This document shows positions 59,835 through 64,000 of a stretch of 64,000 nt of DNA, in pieces. The stretch spans positions 310,001-374,000 of the forward strand of contig NZ_VOQF01000007.1 in NCBI RefSeq assembly GCF_007994985.1, in the 5' to 3' direction. Every line of letters begins with the position of its first letter. Positions within the stretch are counted from its first letter, which is position 1. Source of the stretch: Metabacillus litoralis. GTDB taxonomy: Bacteria > Bacillota > Bacilli > Bacillales > Bacillaceae. The notes beneath the pieces were generated by a model, which saw only the letters and a list, made by a program, of their open reading frames with translations, searched no databases and was not told where the DNA came from. The position numbers were made by a program, and so were the translations under genes.

Positions 59835-61466
59835 CTACTCAACTGATTTTGCTTTAGGAAAGAAACGTTTTAGCTTGTTTCCTAATAGTTTCTCAAGTAG
59901 ATGTGAGCGATAAGCTAAGTATAAATAAATTGCTGCACCTAATAAAACCGAACAACCACCTATAATAACAGATTGCATCCTACCATCAGCATAGTTAATA
60001 AATATACTTAAAACAGATTGAGAAACAGACACAGCCAGACCCATAAATATTGATAACATAATAATTAACACTGATCGTTTTATTAATAATTTAAACGAAA
60101 AGCCCGCATGCCGCTTAATCATTGCAAAACCATATAATAAGGATACAGAATAGCCTGCAGCTGTTGCCAAAATTGATCCAACACCTTCAAACAATTGAAT
60201 AAGTGTAGAATTTAGAGCAAGCTTTACAATTATTCCTATGATCAAACTAATAACAGCCAGCTTTTGTTTATTTATTCCTTGTAAAATTGCAGCATTAACT
60301 GTAAAAAGTGAAAATAGTAATGCGATTGGTGCATACCACATTAAAATATGTTTACCTATTTCTTCAGATGTACCTGCATAAAAGATATTGTACGCAGGAC
60401 CTGCTAAAACAGATAATCCGACAACTGCTGGTAAAACTAAAAACATAATGATTTGTAACGTCTGATTTATTTGCTTATGAAGCAAAGCTCGATTATTACT
60501 AGTAAATGATTCTGTTATTGTTGGAATTAACGTTAAACCGAATGCTGTTGCTAGTGATACTGGAATCATAACTAATTTTGGAACGTACAGGAGTAAAACT
60601 GTATACATATCTAATGTATAGGATTTTTCATTTCCTACACTCAACATGGCACGGTTAAATGTATTTGTATCTATATAATTATAGATCGGGATTGCTAAGC
60701 CCACAAAAACAAAGGGACCAGCATATCGAAAGACTTCTTTAAACAACGTTCCAATTGGTATTGGCTCTGACTCAACAGCTTCAGTCTGCATCGCTAAAAG
60801 TGAGTGCTTTCGACGTATCCAATATACTAATAGAACTAGTAGCCCACCTATCGCTCCTACAAATGCAGCAAATGTTGCATAACCTATCGCTAAAACAAGA
60901 TCACCATTTAACACATTGAGTATTAAATAAGTTGATGTTAATAAAAATACGATTCGTACTAATTGTTCAACTACCTGTGAAACAGCTGTTGGTCCCATCG
61001 ATTGATGTCCTTGAAAAAAACCTCGAATGAGACTCATTAATGGAACTATTATAAGAGCAATACTGACCATTCGAATAACAAAAATCGCATCATCTACTGT
61101 CACGCCATTGAGATTCTCATCTGCAAGAGCACTTATAGCTAACATAGGTGCAAATGCATATAAAAGAGCAAAAGCAATAAAGCCGGTAGCTAACATCACC
61201 ACAATACCAGATTTAAACATCCTTCGACTTGTTTGGTAATCTCCCATTGAATTATATTTAGATACAAATTTTGAAATAGCTGCAGGAAATCCCGCAGTTG
61301 CAATACTCAAAAAGATTGTATATTGTGCGTAACCAGTTTGAAACAAACCACCACCAGTTGTTCCAACCATTGCAGCAAAAGGAATAAGATAAATCATTCC
61401 TAATATTCTTGAAACATATGTACCTAACGTTAATATAAACGTTCCTCTTAAAAGTTTATTCGACAT
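59835..61466 (-). CDS. murJ: lipid II flippase MurJ (YtgP), MATE/MVF-like polysaccharide family
   Basis: 543 residues with about 14 membrane helices. It belongs to the SpoVB/YtgP branch of the MOP exporter superfamily. YtgP of B. subtilis is the MurJ-type flippase that moves lipid II across the membrane. The start MSNKLLRGTFILTLGTYVSRILGMI and FFQGHQSMGPTAVSQVVEQL in the second third are typical. The C-terminal tail is basic (KLKRFFPKAKS). Together with the PBP and murC it makes three peptidoglycan genes in this window, though not in one operon. Confidence 0.88.
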   Translation of the reverse strand: MSNKLLRGTFILTLGTYVSRILGMIYLIPFAAMVGTTGGGLFQTGYAQYTIFLSIATAGFPAAISKFVSKYNSMGDYQTSRRMFKSGIVVMLATGFIAFALLYAFAPMLAISALADENLNGVTVDDAIFVIRMVSIALIIVPLMSLIRGFFQGHQSMGPTAVSQVVEQLVRIVFLLTSTYLILNVLNGDLVLAIGYATFAAFVGAIGGLLVLLVYWIRRKHSLLAMQTEAVESEPIPIGTLFKEVFRYAGPFVFVGLAIPIYNYIDTNTFNRAMLSVGNEKSYTLDMYTVLLLYVPKLVMIPVSLATAFGLTLIPTITESFTSNNRALLHKQINQTLQIIMFLVLPAVVGLSVLAGPAYNIFYAGTSEEIGKHILMWYAPIALLFSLFTVNAAILQGINKQKLAVISLIIGIIVKLALNSTLIQLFEGVGSILATAAGYSVSLLYGFAMIKRHAGFSFKLLIKRSVLIIMLSIFMGLAVSVSQSVLSIFINYADGRMQSVIIGGCSVLLGAAIYLYLAYRSHLLEKLLGNKLKRFFPKAKSVE

Positions 61467-61667
61467 AATTCTGCTTCACCATTCTTCTCTATGAAGATTC
61501 AACTTTTCTATTTTACCATAATCCTACGCTTATACCATAAGTTTGTATTTAGCTTAACCAGATTTCACTTATCATAAATATGTCTTATTTTACATTTTTT
61601 TTGGTTTTTCTTTTTCTTCAAGTATAATATGAGAAGCAAACTTAATAAATGAAGGTGTGAATAACCA

Positions 61668-62936
61668 ATGAAGTATGATGTTGTTGTAATAGGCGGTGGA
61701 CCATCAGGATTAATGGCAGCAATTGCCGCTGGAGAAAAAAAAGCAAAAGTTCTTCTTTTAGACAAAGGAAATAAACTTGGAAGAAAGCTTGCTATCTCTG
61801 GTGGAGGGCGCTGCAATGTGACAAACCGTTTACCAATAGATGAAATCATCAAACATATACCTGGTAACGGAAGGTTTTTATACAGTGCTTTCTCTGAATT
61901 TAGTAATGAAGATATTATTAAATTCTTTGAAAATCTAGGTATTCAGCTAAAAGAGGAAGATCATGGACGAATGTTTCCAGTGAGTGATAAAGCTCAATCA
62001 GTAGTCGATGCGTTACTAAGTGAATTACAGCGATTAAATGTAACCATTCGTACAAATGAGCCAGTTAAAGATGTGATTTATGATGAAGAAAAAGTACAAA
62101 CTGTAAAGCTTGTTAGTGGTGAAGCAATACGAACAAAGGCAGTTGTACTAGCAGTTGGTGGAAAAAGTGTACCACATACAGGAAGTACCGGAGATGGTTA
62201 TGCTTGGGCTGAGAAGGCGGGACATTCAATTGCTGAACTTTTTCCAACTGAAGTACCACTTACATCAAATGAACGTTTTATTCAAGATAAAACGCTGCAA
62301 GGTCTTTCTTTAAGGGATGTTGCCTTAAGTGTTTTAAATCCAAAAGGAAAGCCTATTATTACTCATAAAATGGATATGATTTTTACCCATTTTGGAATTT
62401 CAGGTCCAGCAGTTTTAAGATGTAGTCAATATGTTGTAAAAGCGATGAAAAAATTTAAAACAAATGCTATTACAGTTAGTATTGATGCTGTTCCTTCAAT
62501 AAACGAAGAACAACTGTTTCAATCGATTGTCAAGGATTTAAAGCAAGATGCAAAAAAGGCAATTAAAAATGTCCTAAAAGGCCTTTTACCAGAAAGATAT
62601 TTACTATATTTATTAGAAAAAAATGATATTGATACACTAGTAACATACGATAATCTTTCAAATGAAAAGCTCCGATCATTTGTGAAGGATTGTAAGCAAT
62701 TTCAATTTAATGTTCATGGAACATTATCACTTGAAAAAGCATTCGTGACTGGTGGTGGTGTTTCTGTAAAAGAAATACATCCACGTGAAATGTCATCAAA
62801 ATTCAAAGCTGGTCTTTATTTCTGTGGAGAAATTCTAGATATCCATGGCTATACAGGTGGCTATAATATTACATCAGCTTTAGTAACTGGTCGTCTTGCC
62901 GGAATGAATGCTGCTATTTATTCACAAACTGATTAA
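61668..62936 (+). CDS. ytfP: HI0933-family FAD-dependent oxidoreductase YtfP
   Basis: 422 residues. It is a two-dinucleotide-fold flavoprotein of the HI0933/BaiN family. The N-terminal FAD motif [17 protein letters not shown] lies at residues 5-21, with [16 protein letters not shown] at 38-53, and a C-terminal block has [19 protein letters not shown]. The natural substrate is not established. Ribosome site AAGGTGTGA before the ATG. Divergent from murJ and co-directional with cse60 85 bp downstream. Confidence 0.9.
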   Translation: MKYDVVVIGGGPSGLMAAIAAGEKKAKVLLLDKGNKLGRKLAISGGGRCNVTNRLPIDEIIKHIPGNGRFLYSAFSEFSNEDIIKFFENLGIQLKEEDHGRMFPVSDKAQSVVDALLSELQRLNVTIRTNEPVKDVIYDEEKVQTVKLVSGEAIRTKAVVLAVGGKSVPHTGSTGDGYAWAEKAGHSIAELFPTEVPLTSNERFIQDKTLQGLSLRDVALSVLNPKGKPIITHKMDMIFTHFGISGPAVLRCSQYVVKAMKKFKTNAITVSIDAVPSINEEQLFQSIVKDLKQDAKKAIKNVLKGLLPERYLLYLLEKNDIDTLVTYDNLSNEKLRSFVKDCKQFQFNVHGTLSLEKAFVTGGGVSVKEIHPREMSSKFKAGLYFCGEILDIHGYTGGYNITSALVTGRLAGMNAAIYSQTD

Positions 62937-63021
62937 CCCTCATTATAATTTCTGGTCATATTAAGTTCATTAATCAAATATAGTATATTGATACATTTTT
63001 TCATGTAAAGGATGTGAATAG

Positions 63022-63207
63022 ATGTTAAAGGTTGCTTTATTTGATGAAGAACATGAGAAAGACTTAGAAGAAGGGTTAAATATTTTTTTAGCAGATTTGA
63101 GTGAAGGACAGGTTCAAGATATAAAATACAGTGTTGCTGTTACAACAGATGATGAAGGAGATCAGCTTTACTGTTTTTCTGCACTTATTATTTATCGTGA
63201 AAGCTAA
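63022..63207 (+). CDS. cse60: small sporulation protein Cse60
   Basis: 61 residues, acidic, with the start MLKVALFDEEHEKDLEEGLN of the Cse60 (YteV) family. In B. subtilis it is a sigma-E-dependent mother-cell gene of unknown function. AAAGGATGTGA precedes the ATG. An ATACATT word upstream (62991-62997) could be a sigma-E -10 element, but no -35 element sits at the right distance. Its presence suggests that the organism sporulates. Confidence 0.85.
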   Translation: MLKVALFDEEHEKDLEEGLNIFLADLSEGQVQDIKYSVAVTTDDEGDQLYCFSALIIYRES

Positions 63208-63317
63208 TCCAAAGGGTTATTTTAATACAACTCAGATATAAGAGTATCGTTCCATTTCGCAGCATTACACTATCCTATTTTAATAGAATCACAAGCAAAA
63301 CTCTTTAAGCAAACAAA

Positions 63318-63376
63318 CAAATACAAAAGAAGACTACCTTTTCCAAATGGGATAGGTAATCTTTTTTTGTATTTGT
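63318..63376. terminator. long hairpin terminator between cse60 and ytwF
   Basis: ACAAATACAAAAGAAGA and TACCT pair with AGGTA, TCTTTTTTTGTATTTGT. The inner loop has TCC and GGG. T runs on the plus strand and A runs on the opposite strand make it usable both ways. Confidence 0.8.
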
Positions 63377-63483
63377 TCTATTTTTTCCTTAGTGTGTAGG
63401 TAAGGGAAATTGCTAATACAGACTATGGTTTTAATCTCTAGCTCAAATATGTACAATTAATTATTTGACAATTAAATCATATT

Positions 63484-63807
63484 TTAACCTATCTGACTTT
63501 TTGGTTTTGTTTCTCCGTTATAATCAAGCATACCGCCAGCCATGTTCACAACGTTATAGCCTTTATCTTGTAAATATGCACAAACATTCCCACTACGAGC
63601 ACCAGAGCGACAAATAAAAATTGTTTCTTTTTCTTTATCAATTGCGTCTATTTGATCTGGTATGTCATTCATTCGAATATGTCTTGCTTGAGGAATCATT
63701 CCTGCTTCAACCTCTTCATCTTCTCGAACATCTATTAATTCAATTTTCTCACCTTTTTCAAGCTTTTGTTGAATTTCCTCAGGAGAAATCTCTTTAATTT
63801 CGTACAT
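63484..63807 (-). CDS. ytwF: rhodanese-like sulfurtransferase YtwF
   Basis: 107 residues with a single rhodanese domain. The active-site loop is FICRSGARSGN, with the catalytic cysteine near residue 75, and the domain start IELIDVREDEEVEAGMIPQA is typical. It probably carries persulfide sulfur in the cytoplasm; the acceptor is unknown. The frame is open for 41 codons more at the 5' end, but GAAGGGGTG lies directly before the ATG at 63807, which gives the normal family length. Confidence 0.92.
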   Translation of the reverse strand: MYEIKEISPEEIQQKLEKGEKIELIDVREDEEVEAGMIPQARHIRMNDIPDQIDAIDKEKETIFICRSGARSGNVCAYLQDKGYNVVNMAGGMLDYNGETKPKSQIG

Positions 63808-63903
63808 TGTGTTACACCCCTTCAATTTTAATATATGCATTATAACAAATGTATACGATGTAGTACCAGTAAGCAAGGCATTAGAATACTCAAAAAGATC
63901 TAA

Positions 63904-63942
63904 CAAAAACAGCTCGCAAGATAGTTTCACCTTACGAGCTGC
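63904..63942 (-). terminator. leuS terminator
   Basis: Minus strand: CAGCTCGTAAG and CTTGCGAGCTG form a stem with one mismatch followed by TTTTTGTT, directly after the leuS stop. Confidence 0.85.
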
Positions 63943-63954
63943 TAATTGAAATTT

Positions 63955-64000
63955 TTAATTTGCAACAATATTAACAAGTTTTCCAGGAACAGCAATCACT
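63955..64000 (-). CDS. leuS: leucyl-tRNA synthetase, last codons (cut by window edge)
   Basis: Only the last 14 codons and the stop are inside the window. They read VIAVPGKLVNIVAN, the typical C-terminal beta-hairpin of bacterial LeuRS. The position next to ytwF and an intrinsic terminator agree with the B. subtilis order. Confidence 0.85.
   Translation of the reverse strand, partial: VIAVPGKLVNIVAN

Noticed and set aside
61565-61852. 95-codon open frame antisense to the ytfP start
   Set aside because: It covers the ytfP promoter and FAD motif, has no ribosome site and no recognisable product.
62955-62997. Sigma-E promoter for cse60 (GTCATATT and ATACATT)
   Set aside because: The two elements are about 27 bp apart, while sigma-E promoters need 13-15 bp; only the -10-like word is plausible.

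Overview
The window is a low-GC, AT-rich chromosomal segment from a Bacillaceae bacterium. Its gene order closely follows the Bacillus subtilis ezrA to leuS region: ezrA, hisJ, refZ, ytsP, dgcP, rpsD, tyrS, acsA/acuABC, ccpA, aroA, ytxGHJ, murC, sftA, ytpQ, ytpP, ytoQ, ytoP, ytzB, ytnP, trmB, ytzH, ytmP, amyX, ytlR, ytlQ, thpR, cysK/ytkP, pepV, pbuO, map, ythQP, ytzE, ytzG, murJ/ytgP, ytfP, cse60, ytwF, leuS. Both ends cut genes: the N-terminal part of ezrA at the left and the last codons of leuS at the right. No rRNA, tRNA, prophage or CRISPR array is visible. The genus cannot be fixed from the sequence alone.

Left third (1-25.9 kb): cell division control (ezrA, refZ), a free-Met-sulfoxide reductase and a c-di-GMP synthase, autoregulated rpsD, T-box-controlled tyrS, a class A penicillin-binding protein with a FnIII tail, the acetate-utilisation module acsA and acuABC (enzyme plus its acetylation/deacetylation control) with a cre site in the divergent promoter region, a DHOD-like/membrane fusion where B. 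subtilis has motPS, ccpA, aroA, an FtsA-like protein with a long beta-grasp-like tail, the sigma-B-type ytxGHJ operon and an M29 aminopeptidase.

Middle (25.9-43 kb): murC, sftA, a chain of yt- genes, and an accessory pocket at 34-37.3 kb holding a PhaR-like/PhaC polyhydroxyalkanoate synthase pair, a tandem AGAGCTG-loop hairpin repeat and a frameshifted relic of an IS21-family istB. Then come ytoP, ytzB, the lactonase ytnP, trmB and ytmP.

Right third (43-64 kb): pullulanase amyX, lipid kinase ytlR, a thpR-lrgA-lrgB cluster with 4-bp overlaps, cysteine synthase, an MFS exporter, dipeptidase PepV, purine permease pbuO with a PurBox dyad over its promoter, methionine aminopeptidase, the ythPQ ABC pair, ytzE, pseudouridine synthase, lipid II flippase murJ, ytfP, sporulation gene cse60, rhodanese ytwF and the tail of leuS.

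Most of the window is conserved core chromosome. The least-explained material is (i) the membrane-anchored, catalytically eroded DHOD-like protein with an internally duplicated membrane domain, (ii) the FtsA-like protein with beta-grasp-like repeats, (iii) several families of dispersed structured intergenic repeats, two of them with two clear copies here, and (iv) the AGAGCTG hairpin array beside the IS21 relic. No wholly new multi-gene system could be demonstrated from the sequence alone.
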